A DNA stretch of 64,000 bases from Hypericum androsaemum (Eukaryota; Streptophyta; Magnoliopsida; Malpighiales; Hypericaceae), in assembly GCA_963995505.1 (NCBI GenBank), contig OZ023183.1:15310671-15374670 (forward strand). The letters are read 5' to 3'. Positions within the stretch are counted from its first letter, which is position 1. Each line of letters begins with the position of its first letter. The notes under the pieces are model-generated. The model ran no database searches, was not told the DNA's origin, and was given only the letters and a program-made list of their open reading frames with translations. Shown here piece after piece: positions 23,901 to 34,654 of the stretch. Made by a program: the position numbers and the translations under genes.

Positions 23901-26900
23901 GAGCATGATTTCACCAACTTCTGTAAGATGGATGCAGCAAATGTGCACATCTACAAGCGTCGCATCAGCTTCTTCAATATCAATCCTTGCCAGATGAGGT
24001 CTGAGATCCTTCTCTGTAGTCTGCATCCATGCATCTCTCTTTGCGCTTCATCCATATATTTTTGCCCACGTGCTTCGCGACTACTTACAAGTACTATAAC
24101 ATTAATTTTAGGGATTTTCTTATACAATAAAACCTATTTAAAGTGATATTGTTGGAACCGGGAAAAAATATCACTTTAGAGAGGTTATTAGATAAGAGAG
24201 ATTTTTTTTTCCAAAATATTAAAATTGATTTTTGAACGATAAATACATAAATACCAAAAAATTACTTTGTCTATATGCAAATTACCTAGAATGTCAACTT
24301 ATAGCGTTATTCAAATGATACACTCGATTGAGATATTTTCTTATAACATGACGACGATCACAAGGACCATTCAAAGACGATTGAGAAGATGAATATGATG
24401 TAAAAATTATAAAATAAGCAAATTTAGCACAAACTAATGTCTTACAATATTTTTCGAATTCATAAAATATGTAAAAATATATGTTTATTCAAAAAATATC
24501 CTTTATGCAAAAAACTGGATCGAAATTTAGCACTAAAATTTTCTGAAAAAATATTAGTTATAACGATAGAGAGGTTAAGCCTACATATCATAAGTACTCA
24601 TATTCTCATATTTCTTAATCTTCCACTTCTCAAACTAATTACATTACAATATTTTCTTTACCGACTTTGAGTTGTCTTAAATTCATGTTTTACTAGTCAA
24701 ATCTTTTCGTCAGTTTCTATCTCTGAGTCATTGTCTAATTGATGATTTATCTCAAATTTCTCTTATACAAATGATATTTGCTTCCCGCTCTCTTATAGAG
24801 CTTGCACAACATCATCTCAATAGTATTGTGCTTATTGTAATTATAAGCTACCTCATTTGTAGATTATCAAAGTTTTAAGTCATTATTCTACCTCACATTA
24901 TTCATGACAGATTATATGCATCAGATCATAATCTGATTGCAAAGAAAAACTTTATGGCTTTCCTATAGTCTCATAAATCTTTTCCCGAACTAATAGGTAA
25001 ACTTTGTAGTTTTGTCAAAACTATTGACCTTTATATTTTTTGTTGTTGGATTACTTTGTCCATAATTGTTGAGCAACTTACAGTATCCCAAGTCCATAAA
25101 AAGACTCTTTGTTGAAATTTATTACCATAATTTAAACCAAAATTAATAACCAAATACAAACCAAATATCATACTTAATCTTAGCTCCCTCAAGATATTCA
25201 AAATTCATTCCATGTATCTTAATCTCATAATTTCATCCATACGTAATTAATCACATATTACTTTCCCAATATAACTTTTTTTTTCCGAAGCACACTTACG
25301 GCTTAATTTCTCATATATACTCCTTCCACATAACAATGTTCATAACTTCCTCTTTAACTCGGGACCAGGACTTTTTATTAGTTTAGAGGAGTTATCACTT
25401 TATAGAGGTTTTACTGTATGTGGAATGAGCATGACATTTCCATTCAAGATTTTATTTGTTCATTTAAAAAACATACTGACTACTGCAGTCTGCTTTCTAT
25501 AATCATGCATAGTTCTTTGTTTGTTTGTGCAATTTGAGGATTTTCTCTAATGTTAATAGGTTTGAAGGCAGTCACCAACTTTGTGCGATGACAATCAAAG
25601 GTAGCGCTTTCTTGTGGCATCAAGTACGCTGTATGGTTGCTGTGCTATTCATGATTGGCCAAGGTCTTGAATCTCCTGATGTGCGTATTCAGATATCCTT
25701 ACGGATATGACTTCATTTTTCTGATTCATATGTTTTTTGGCATAACATTTCTCTTGCTGGAAATATAAGATATTCTAAGACAATAACATAACATCCTGAT
25801 CATGAATCTTGGTGCCCGGAAGGGCGACATCTTGTTGCAATATTCTGTGCCATCATGAAATTTTTCAATAGAGCTTGAACTTCGATCTTAACTGTTCAGT
25901 TGCATGTTAACAATTTCCCATCTTTACAACCTGAAGCAAACTTTCTTGATATTCTGTGCTCCCTGGAGATATGTGTCCTAAATTAGTTACCATTTGGCGA
26001 GAACAAAGCAGTTAAAGCTGAAGGAAGCTTATGTTTGATGCTAAAATGCAGATCATAGATGAATTATTGGATACTGACAAGATACAGAGGAAACCTCAGT
26101 ACGCAATGGCAGCAGAACTCCCGCTGGTTTTACATACGTGTGAGTTTGAAGGTCTCAAGTTTGTTTGTTCATCAGGTACTTCAAATAATGGCAGAGACAA
26201 TGCTGCAGATCATCGTTTTAATCCTGGACCGAGAATGCTACTGAATATTCATTATCAAGTATCGACTAAGTCAACTTTGGTATTAAAACGATTTCCTGTT
26301 TTATGCAAATAGATGCGCATCGAGCTCTGAGGGACCAATTAGAGAAAGAATATCTGGCATACCTACTCCAAGCTGCCATATTTCGGGAAGCAATCACGAG
26401 CAGTATATCTTTGTCAAACGGTGCAGCCAGCATTTGCTTCCCCTTTTCGTTTCGTTACGTTCTAGTTGTGATTCTTATGTACGCTTATGTCGATATTTGG
26501 TATCAAATCTCCAGATCAGAGCCCAGATAATATTCCGTCCCCAAAGAAGAAAGCCTCCCACATTCCGCTCAGGTCAAGACCAACCGAGCGTAAGTGATCT
26601 AAATCTTACGGAGAAAGATTCGTTTTTGTGCTCCTTGGAGCTTTTTGCACTTCGGCAGTTAGTTGCTTAATACATAGTTGTAATGGTTTGTCTGAATGGG
26701 GCGTGTTCAAAAGTTTCTGCGTTCGCCTCCCAATATCGCGAACCTTGTTGCTCATCTAGCTATGGAATCATTACGGCATTTTGTGTACAGTCTGCTTAAA
26801 TGATCTCTTACATTGAAAAACCAATGGTTTGATTCCATCAAGGGAGTGAAACTATTTTCTTACTGAACTTTGTTTAGGAATCTGCTATTAATGTTCCTCT

Positions 26901-27100
26901 TTGGCCTATTGTTTTTACCTTCATGTCTAAATGCTGTTCTTTTTGGAAATCTCTCTTGGTGTATCATATTGGTTATACTTCGATCATCTTTATTCAACGT
27001 TTTCTGCTAAACATCGAGCCTAACATCCTTCGAATTTGTTGCAGCTTCATACGAGGAGCGACGTGCCAAGCTAGAACGATCGAAGCTACGAGATTGTTGA
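20931..27100 (+). CDS. PUS3: tRNA pseudouridine synthase PUS3/DEG1 (TruA family)
   Basis: Fifteen exons encode 434 residues: 20931-21002, 21108-21167, 21259-21340, 21455-21527, 22006-22051, 22223-22333, 22819-22906, 23526-23622, 23706-23766, 23868-23998, 25560-25680, 26052-26175, 26313-26420, 26515-26589 and 27045-27100. The enzyme converts uridine to pseudouridine at positions 38/39 of tRNA anticodon stems. The catalytic Asp is in SRCGRTDKGVSS (about residue 140). Other family blocks are VALKVMYFGKRFYGFASEAQ, GWCPAPDDFNARFSC, REYKYFFW, HDFTNFCKMDAANVH and SAFLWHQVRCMVAVLFMIGQ. Before the catalytic domain lies a predicted coiled-coil start (LKSQILSLQGTVKKLEADN), and the tail ends EPSYEERRAKLERSKLRD. 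The plant-type N-terminus lacks an obvious transit peptide. Exon 14 is chosen over read-through of exon 13 because it restores the conserved PTEPSYEERRAKLE tail. Intron 10 contains a transposon. Confidence 0.94.
23500..23514. repeat. (CT)n microsatellite in PUS3 intron 7
   Basis: A run of CT dinucleotides directly precedes the exon 8 acceptor (TTTTTCAG at 23518-23525) and forms much of its pyrimidine tract. Its length could vary between individuals. Confidence 0.8.
24121..25419. mobile_element. TIR transposon remnant in PUS3 intron 10
   Basis: The left end TACAATAAAACCTATTTAAAGTGATA is mirrored by TTATCACTTTATAGAGGTTTTACTGTA at the right end. The 1.3-kb interior is very AT-rich with no transposase frame. 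I recognise this end type (ACAGTAAAACCTCTATAAA) as common in plant genomes, but am not sure of the superfamily. No clear target duplication was found. Related sequence lies at about 37033-37130. Confidence 0.72.
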
Positions 27101-27578
27101 CTTGTTGGCATGAAGCTTGTAACTGGATTTTGATTGATTTCAACTATTGAAGTTGGTGGAGCTACCTGTTGTATCAAGATGTTTCTAAGATCTCTGCAGT
27201 TTGACATAATGTGTTTTTGGGTTCTACCTAGTTTATATTAGTGCTTCTATATTGTGACAAAAGAAAATGTACCAATAAATTCTTTGGGATAATTTTTACG
27301 AGGAGTTTAACTCTTTTTTTAGCGAGTTTAACAATTGAATTAATTTGTGAGATCTGTTAAAATACTTTAGACACTTTTTAGAAATTTTTAGTTCATGACA
27401 TAAATTAACAAATTCGATCATAAATCAGTCATAACTTTCAAACAAAATAAATGCTTCCTGTTGGATTTTCTGGCAGCGGGGCTTTGTAAAAAGCTGCGTC
27501 TGCGACCTTATGCACGTCTGTATGCAGGTAAGTGTGTGTGCGTCTCTCTTGAGTGCCCAACTTGTGGGTTAACTAGAG
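27101..27578. other. PUS3 3' flank, nothing recognised
   Basis: Probable 3' UTR up to about 27280, then an AT-rich stretch. GAGTGCCCAACTTGTGGGTTAACTAG at 27550-27576 resembles CTAGACTACCCAATTTGTAGGTTAGCTAG at 28104-28132, so the hAT-like insertion at 27579 sits beside an old local duplication. Confidence 0.5.
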
Positions 27579-28030
27579 TAGGGGTAAGTTCGGTACGGTT
27601 TTGCGGTGTCGGTGTGAGAAATGACACCATACTACAAATTTTTTTAGGAAAAATGGATGCCATCGGTGTTACGGTGTCAATAGAAACCATCGATGCTCGG
27701 TGTGGTGGTTTCCAGTGTAATGGTGCTGTTTTGCAGTTTAAAACTGCAATCCGCCATGAGTGACCTCCAATGACAGCAAGATTCAATAAGCATTAAGCAG
27801 TAATCAATTAAACATAAGCATTAAACAGTAAACCAGTTTAATAATTTACCATAATTGTATTCGGTTTCGCGTTGTCGCGGTGTGGTTTGAAACTATTACC
27901 GAAACCAAACCACAACATTGTGTGTCGGTTTCACACCACACCGCGACACCGTTTTGACCACGTGGTTTAAGTTTTTTTGGTGTGCGGTTTGTTAGTTTCG
28001 CAGTTTAGACTGGTTTGAAACTCACCCCTA
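27579..28030. mobile_element. hAT-like short TIR element
   Basis: It begins TAGGGGTAAGTTCGGTACGG and ends GTTTGAAACTCACCCCTA. The flanking 8-mers AACTAGAG and AGCTTGAG match at six of eight bases, consistent with an old 8-bp duplication. The interior is rich in GGTGTGGT/ACCACACC motifs that could fold on themselves. There is no coding capacity. Confidence 0.75.
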
Positions 28031-28150
28031 AGCTTGAGGATAGGGAGCTAGGCTAGCATCTTAGCCGGAAGTTAGAGTTAGATGGTATGAGTACTCCTCT
28101 GTCCTAGACTACCCAATTTGTAGGTTAGCTAGCTGGATGTTAGTTTTATG

Positions 28151-28762
28151 CAATGTTTTAAAAACCGACCCGGAAGGCGAACTGGAATTCTTAAAATTTT
28201 TGGTTCACCCGGTCAGACCGGTTGGGCCACCGGTCGGACCGAGACTTTTATTTTATATTAATATAATTAAAATAATGTTTAATAAATTTAATTTAACATA
28301 AAAATGATAAAATATCAAATTAGTTCAAATATTTAACAACTTTGTTATACAATTTATCCAAACAAAGTCTTCAAATATGAATTGAACAAGTCTAGAAGAA
28401 CAAGAAGATGATTATACAAATTTTCAGGTTCGACATATTAATCCAATTTGTTTGACTTAGTTAAAATATTATCAAGAATTGTTAAAAAATAAGTTTTTGT
28501 GATCAAAAAGTAATGTACACGCTCCGAATGTGGAAGTTGAGGTTTTGTTTCTAAATTAAATCAGATAAAATAGAAAAAATATACACTACTTTTTCTGATC
28601 CGAGTGAACCGGGTCACCGGAAGCACCTGACAGGGCGGTCCGACCAGATTTTAGCCGGTCGAACCGCATTCTGGGTTTTATGGAAAAATCGACCCAGATT
28701 TAGTTCCGAGTAACAGTCCGACCGGTTGGACTGCCGGTCGGACCACAGTTTTTAAAATATTG
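28151..28762. mobile_element. non-autonomous hAT element (612 bp)
   Basis: The ends are CAATGTTTTAAAAACCGACC and the inverted GGACCACAGTTTTTAAAATATTG. A perfect 8-bp duplication GTTTTATG flanks it at 28143-28150 and 28763-28770. Subterminal GGTCGGACCG/CCGGTCGGACC palindromes occur at both sides, as in a common plant hAT-derived repeat type. It has no transposase. Confidence 0.88.
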
Positions 28763-28997
28763 GTTTTATGTACCACATTTAGCTAGCTCCATGTGATTTA
28801 GTGAGTGGTGGTGAACTTGTTTATAAGTATAAAAAATTTACTAATACATTATTTTTGAGTTAGATACATAAATTTTAACATAATATTAGAATAGATTGAT
28901 CTCATATATAACGTTATCTTTGTAGTGTGGAAAATCTAAATCTCATATTTAGTCTTATGTTTGTAGTGTAGAGAAATCCATCACCCATTATTGCTTT

Positions 28998-29036
28998 TGT
29001 TATTATAACAGAATACGTGTTATTATAACAGAATAC
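28998..29036. repeat. two-copy tandem repeat (GTTATTATAACAGAATAC)
   Basis: Two adjacent 20-base copies lie about 170 bases before the capping protein start. They contain the palindrome TTATTATAA-like core. The rest of 28763-29206 shows nothing else beyond a (GA)n run (29189-29206) directly before the ATG. Confidence 0.75.
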
Positions 29037-29206
29037 CTCAATTACTACTGCAATGTAATTTTATTCTGACTGACTTTATTACTTTAATTTAAATTCTGAA
29101 AGATTAAGAAAGGATTAAACTTAAAAGTTAAAACTCCAAAACTATATTTAGAAAAGCAACAGTTGAAATAATTTTGAAGTGGCGTCCGGAGAGAGAGAGA
29201 GAGAGA

Positions 29207-32200
29207 ATGGAAGCGGCGATGGGATTGATGAGGAGAATCCACCCAAAGCAATCGGAGACGGCGCTTTCCGCCCTCCTCAGCCTCCTTCCCCACCACTCCT
29301 CCGATCTCCTCTCCCAAGTCGACCAGCCCCTCCAGGTCGCCACCCACTCCCTCTCCCCTTCTACATTCGGATTCGAACCGGGTAAGATTTTTCGAAATAA
29401 TATTGAAACCATCTGATATATATATTATATGAGCAAGCAGGTTCTTGGCGATTTGGAGAGTGGGAAGGAGTTCATCTTGTGCGAGTACAATAGGGATGCC
29501 GATTCGTACCGGTAAGGGCGGGCGGGCATTTGAATAATTGGAAGGGTTGGTGTGTGAAAGAAATAATGGCTCATTCTTAGGGTTTTGTGGATTTTTACAG
29601 GTCTCCTTGGACTAACAAGTACTATCCGCCTCTCGAAGACGCGCTCTACCCGTCCTCCGAGCTGAGGAAGCTTGAGATCGAAACGAACGATGTTTTCTCC
29701 GTTTATCGTGACCAGTGAGGTCCTTTCCTTACCTCGTCTTTGATCGTGGTTTAGGGGAAATGCTAGAGTTGTTTCATTTCGGACGCAGCTTATTGCGAGG
29801 AACTTGTTTTGTTGTGTAGATCGAGTGTAGTCATTCTGACGAGGGAAATTGGGTGGATAGACTCCAGAGGAATAGGAACCTTTTTAATTTTGATAATTAA
29901 GAGGCGTAGTTCTGTTGCTCTAGCATGCCGTGTCGCTAAGATTTAGTTCCAAATTGGAAGTTCGGATTTGGAAGAATGAACGATGGATCTGTGACTGTAT
30001 GTGCTTGATACGAGTGCCCTTTGCTCTTCCTTTCTCTTGAAATGATATTTTCTTCATGATGACCTGCACTTGCCTTCCTGGTTTACTATGCGATCTAATG
30101 TTTAGATAATTGTTTGGTTTATCTTTTGGTTACTTCGTCCCTGGTTATTGTGAATGTGTTCCTTCCTATGCTTGTATTTTTAAGATCTAGATTTGGTTTC
30201 TTGATTTTGAACCTGGTTAGCCTTGTTTTCCGGATTACTCTTAACTACAGCATTATGATCCATGTGGTTTTTGTTTTGTATCTGCGACTGCAACTCCCTT
30301 TAATACTTCTCTTATTCTTCGAGTTTTCTTGCGCCTGTTGTGGTTTATTGGTAGGTATTATGAAGGTGGCATATCATCTGTCTATATGTGGGAAGATAAT
30401 GAAGGATTTGTGGCCTGCTTTTTAATAAAGAAAGGTGACTTCTTCTTTTTTTCAAAATGAAAGAAAAACAACACAAGTGATCAGGAAAGACATACGTGGT
30501 TCTGATCAACGTGTTGTTTGAATATGCAAGCAGATGGCTCAAAGACTGGGCAGGGAAGAAGGGGATACCTACATGAAGGTGCATGGGATGCTATTCATGT
30601 TATTCAGGCAAGTTCTTTACTTTGGGCCCCACTCTTCATTGTAATATGACATCCAATTTCACTCTGATGTCTATTTCTTTTGCTGGTTAGCTGTCATCTT
30701 CTCATATAGTGCCTCTTTTGTTTAGGTCGGGCCAGAGGAGGAAGGATCTGCTCATTATTGTTTAACCAGTACAGTGATGTTGTCCTTGACTACAAGCAAT
30801 GAAGAAAATGGGACATTTAATTTGTCTGGATCGATACGAAGGCAGGTTAGTCATAGTGTTCTATTCTTACCAACTTGATAAAGATGTGAATTCAATTTTA
30901 TAGGGACACTGCCTAATAACTGAAATCTGTTTGGCTCCCCAGATCAAATAGGTACATGGAAAGTTAATACAAAAACTTGTCACCACTAGCATGAAAGTTA
31001 ATTTACACGTTTTCCAATGGGAAAGTGTGGCTTGAATTTGATTCTACATGCATTACTGTTTTCTTTCATTGAAATAATGAAATTGTACAACTTTGCAAGT
31101 GTTGATGGACATTTTGATTGTTTATATTTTCTGCAATGTATTTGTATCATAACTATACATTATTAGTGATGCGGTAACCACTGTGCATGGTGCTTTGACA
31201 GTTTTCATTTCTAGAAGCTTTTGGTATTATTGAGTGGCCAAATTTTTCTAAAATTTGTACATGTTACAGATGAATATGGATCTATCAGTTGCTGATGGCC
31301 ATTTATGCAACATGGGGCGGATGATAGAAGAGATGGAGGGTAAGCTGAGGAATTCGTTGGATCAGGTATTGTGGTGGGCAAACCTTTTTTCTTTTTTGGT
31401 ACTTAAGAAATATCAATTATCATAATAAATTAGACATTTCAGTGGCTCAAAGGAGGAAAAAACAAAAGGCTAAAAGAAGTAAAAAAAGGGGCATGCTGGG
31501 CCCAGAAAGCTAATTTATCTTGGACATTCGACTACATCTTGCTGAAGTTGTTGGCAGAATAACCGCTAGTTTTTTCCTATCCTCCAAAATTGTTAAATTA
31601 TGGATCCAACAATCTGACCTTGTCAATAATATTTCCCTACATTATACCTTTGATACACTTACTTTCCTGAATTCAGACCTTTTGCAGTCAACTCCTGTTT
31701 CCTTGTTTCGACCAAATAGATTTCTTGTAAAATTTCCATCCTTGTGCTTATATCTAGGAAACAATTGGGCCATTTAGGATAATAGCTTCGATGGAAGTAT
31801 AGTATCATCTTCCTTTTGGAGTTGCGTTGGTTATACTTCCTTTTGGAGTTGCGTTGGTTATAGGCCAGGCTGTTCTCCTCTCCCCCCCCCGAACGATTGT
31901 TTTCTTCCTTGTGACATGAAGCGATCTCCTCCTTCATTTTTCTTCATACTCAAGGTTGAACACATCGACCGAAAAATTCTCAGAAGTGTCTCCATTAACT
32001 GTATTTGCTTCTCTGGAACCTTGGCCTTGTTATGCCTGAGTGTGAAAGAGCAGCTTCAGTGTTTCTAGTCACCCGTTGAAGGCCGATATTCTAAACCTGA
32101 ACCCAGAAGAATTCATAACAAAAAAAAAATCTATGCAAAAAGTTGCGAGTTCAGGAATTGCAACATGTGAAGGCCATCTGCTGTAAAATGTGTGCAACCA

Positions 32201-32335
32201 CAGATTCCTGCACTTTTGTTGTATGCCTATGAGTTGAACAAATTTCTGGTCCAGGTTTACTTCGGGAAGACGAAAGAGATGGTCTGCACTCTGCGACCTC
32301 CATCAGAAGTGGTGCTGAGACTGCCAGAAAGCTAA
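29207..32335 (+). CDS. CPB: F-actin capping protein subunit beta
   Basis: Eight exons (29207-29335, 29441-29511, 29601-29714, 30355-30434, 30534-30607, 30726-30845, 31270-31365, 32255-32335) encode 254 residues. The beta subunit pairs with alpha to cap barbed ends of actin filaments. Family blocks: [98 protein letters not shown] and the C-terminal actin-binding tentacle ([20 protein letters not shown]). Exon 5 ends CAG|GCAAGT, a non-canonical GC-AG intron with otherwise perfect consensus; the join into [18 protein letters not shown] is in phase. The ATG follows a (GA)n leader. The gene converges with the octanoyltransferase gene. Confidence 0.96.
31809..31862. repeat. 27-bp tandem duplication in CPB intron 7
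   Basis: CTTCCTTTTGGAGTTGCGTT plus GGTTATA occurs twice head to tail with no mismatch, so the duplication is recent. Confidence 0.9.
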
Positions 32336-33061
32336 CTTTCCATGACTGAGGAAGTACAGGTCCTGCTGTGCCAACAAGTTCTGTTCACTGTCTTGTTCCT
32401 TTGATTTAGTACAAGATGTTTAGCGTTTGTGATTTCTGTAGCGTGCACCGGCAATGGCCTTCAAGATGTAACCGGGCTTTGTTTGTTGTGGAGCAACTTC
32501 CTTTTGAGTGATTAGAACACTCGGCGTTCACTGTTCGAGCATCATGTGCCTCAAATTCCATTGCTTTAACAGTTGCTTTCCTCCCGTAACTGTTGGAAAC
32601 ACAAATTTGATGTTAATCTTCACCCCAGTGTCACCAAACTGCATCTAACCATCCGTATTCTGAATGATGTCTGAAAGTACCTCTTATGGATTGAATTGGG
32701 ATTATTCGTCATTTGATGTACCATTCCTAGATATCTTCATTTTTGCAAAGTTCATTCGACAGTTGTCGATTTAAATGATCAATCATAGCTGCAGTGGAGG
32801 ATTCTTGGAAAATTTCATCCAAAGTTGTTTCACATTTTCTCGAAAACCCGTTGATCCGGCACCGAATATGCGATCAAACAGCAAGCTGTGTAGAGTCTTC
32901 GACTAACGATGCAAGTTAGACATTCAGCACAAGAAGTGGATAGAAACCTGGCAGTGGACCATCTATGATCTTCCCAAACACAAAGTAGCTTCATGTTCAT
33001 CACTGGAGACAACTTGCAGTTAGAAATCGGCCAACGTTGGTATCGTTAACTAAGCAGGCTT
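32336..33061. other. intergenic between convergent CPB and LIP2P
   Basis: This 726-base stretch should hold both 3' UTRs. I see no separate gene in it. Confidence 0.6.
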
Positions 33062-34181
33062 TCAACTTCTCTGCAAGAGAGTGAGCTCCTCCTCCGGCAT
33101 GCCTTGTTGATGGATCTCGAGCTGAAAGACTTCACAGAACTCTCTGACAAGGGACTCATAAACGACATCAATTAGCTGCGGATCATCGCTAACGCTGGCG
33201 GCGCCTTGATGTTCATCCGATAGTTTGGATTCTCCCAGCAACTGTCGGATGCTTCCTACCCTCCGATCTTTTATCCCGCACGGGATTATCCAATCAAAAG
33301 GCGTCAAGTCTGTGGTCACGTTCAGCGCCAATCCGTGGAACGTTATCCACTGAGAAACTTTGATCCCGATTGCAGCTAGCTTCCGGTCTCCTGGGACCAA
33401 GAACGAGCACACACACAACAGATGAAGCTCGAGGACAATGGCTGAATTATTCCTCGTTGTATGCAAGTATCTACATGAATGAACAACTTAAATAAGCATA
33501 CCAACCCAAACTCCAGTTAAACCGTCAACTCGGGATGCCTCGACCGAGAAGGTTGACGAAAGGACACGGATCACCACTTCCTCGAGCGCCCTGAGATACC
33601 AATGCAGATCCATCTTGTGCTTTCTCAGGTCGAGAATCGGGTACATGACTAGCTACATGAGCAGAGTCACATCATCCCACAATTGCTAGGCACAAAGAGA
33701 CCATCTATACGAGGTATGTATTCGGATGAAGTACCTGGCCAGGCCCGTGGTAGGTAACTTCTCCGCCACGTTCGGTTCTATGAACCTCGAAAGGCGCATC
33801 GGCGACATCGAAATGTAGGTACTTGGAGTCGCTACCGGTGCCCATCGTGTAGACAGGAAGGTGTTGCAGGACAATCAACGTGTCCGGGAATTCCTCGTTC
33901 CTCTCCGCCAAATCCTTCTTCCGCTCGACGATTCTCTTCTGCCAATCCCGCGCGCGCCCGTAGGGCACCAGCTCTCGATGCAAGTCGAAGCACTCGCACC
34001 TGCGATTCGTACTGGTTGTTATAGCTTTAACGCAGAGAAGGTGTTTGTGAAAATGCCTAGCAGAAAAAAGAGCATTCTTTTACCCTCTCGCCCTGACGCG
34101 GACTAACAGTCTTCTTCGATACGGTGGGGATGGGCCTGTTGGGGGGAAGCCGAAAATTGAAGAGGCTGAGCTCGCGATCAT
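33062..34181 (-). CDS. LIP2P: lipoyl(octanoyl) transferase, plastid type (LipB family)
   Basis: Four exons on the minus strand (34181-34084, 33999-33735, 33652-33502, 33390-33062) encode 280 residues. The enzyme moves octanoyl groups from acyl carrier protein to lipoyl domains, the first step of lipoate cofactor synthesis. Family blocks: [68 protein letters not shown] and [20 protein letters not shown] followed by [10 protein letters not shown]. The expected catalytic Lys (RKLAAIG, about residue 175) and Cys (PCGI, about 209) are both present. The chosen start gives [16 protein letters not shown] then [15 protein letters not shown], Ser/Arg-rich and lacking acids, like a transit peptide; it joins exon 2 in phase as [16 protein letters not shown] neighbouring longer frame (ATG at 34278) does not splice in phase and was not used. 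Confidence 0.92.
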
Positions 34182-34654
34182 GTTTCATCAACGGGACGAA
34201 CAAGCTGCCTTCTGGAACTGTGTTTGCAGAGACGAAGCAGCTAAGTTTCCTCGGTAACAACGGGGACGGGTAGACCACTTTGGGTGATGGGTTTTAAGTT
34301 CTCAAGTTACTTTCCCACCAGAATTATCATCCGGCTCGAATGTGAATCAGTCGACACGAGATATTCGAATACTAGGTGGTTAAAAAAACTACCGGGCCGA
34401 CAAAACGCAAGCGTTCCTCGGGAAATCAGGCAGCGGTAAGGAATAACGCCGTGTCCCTTTCTGTTGTAGTTGTAGCTACTTGCCTGTTTTCTTACAAGCA
34501 GGGTAAATAGGCGCTTTAACTTTGATGGTTATAGTCTAGTTATTATTTGCATTGAACAGCATAGACTACCGGAAGTTGGTCGAAACGAAACATTGATTCG
34601 ATTTACGAATGTAAAAATATTATCGGGAAGCTTTACTGATACAATGAGAAGATA
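34182..34654. other. LIP2P upstream region, nothing recognised
   Basis: Presumed promoter and 5' UTR of the octanoyltransferase gene. No repeat borders were seen until the LTR-like sequence at 34655. Confidence 0.5.

Noticed and set aside
26421..26530. Read-through of PUS3 exon 13 to a stop at 26530
   Set aside because: Splicing at 26420 to 26515 and then 27045 restores the conserved C-terminal EPSYEERRAKLE; the read-through peptide is hydrophobic and unlike the family. It could still exist as an intron-retained form.
34057..34278. Longer N-terminal frame for LIP2P starting at 34278
   Set aside because: It does not splice in phase to the conserved exon 2. The frame from 34181 does, and gives a transit-peptide-like start.
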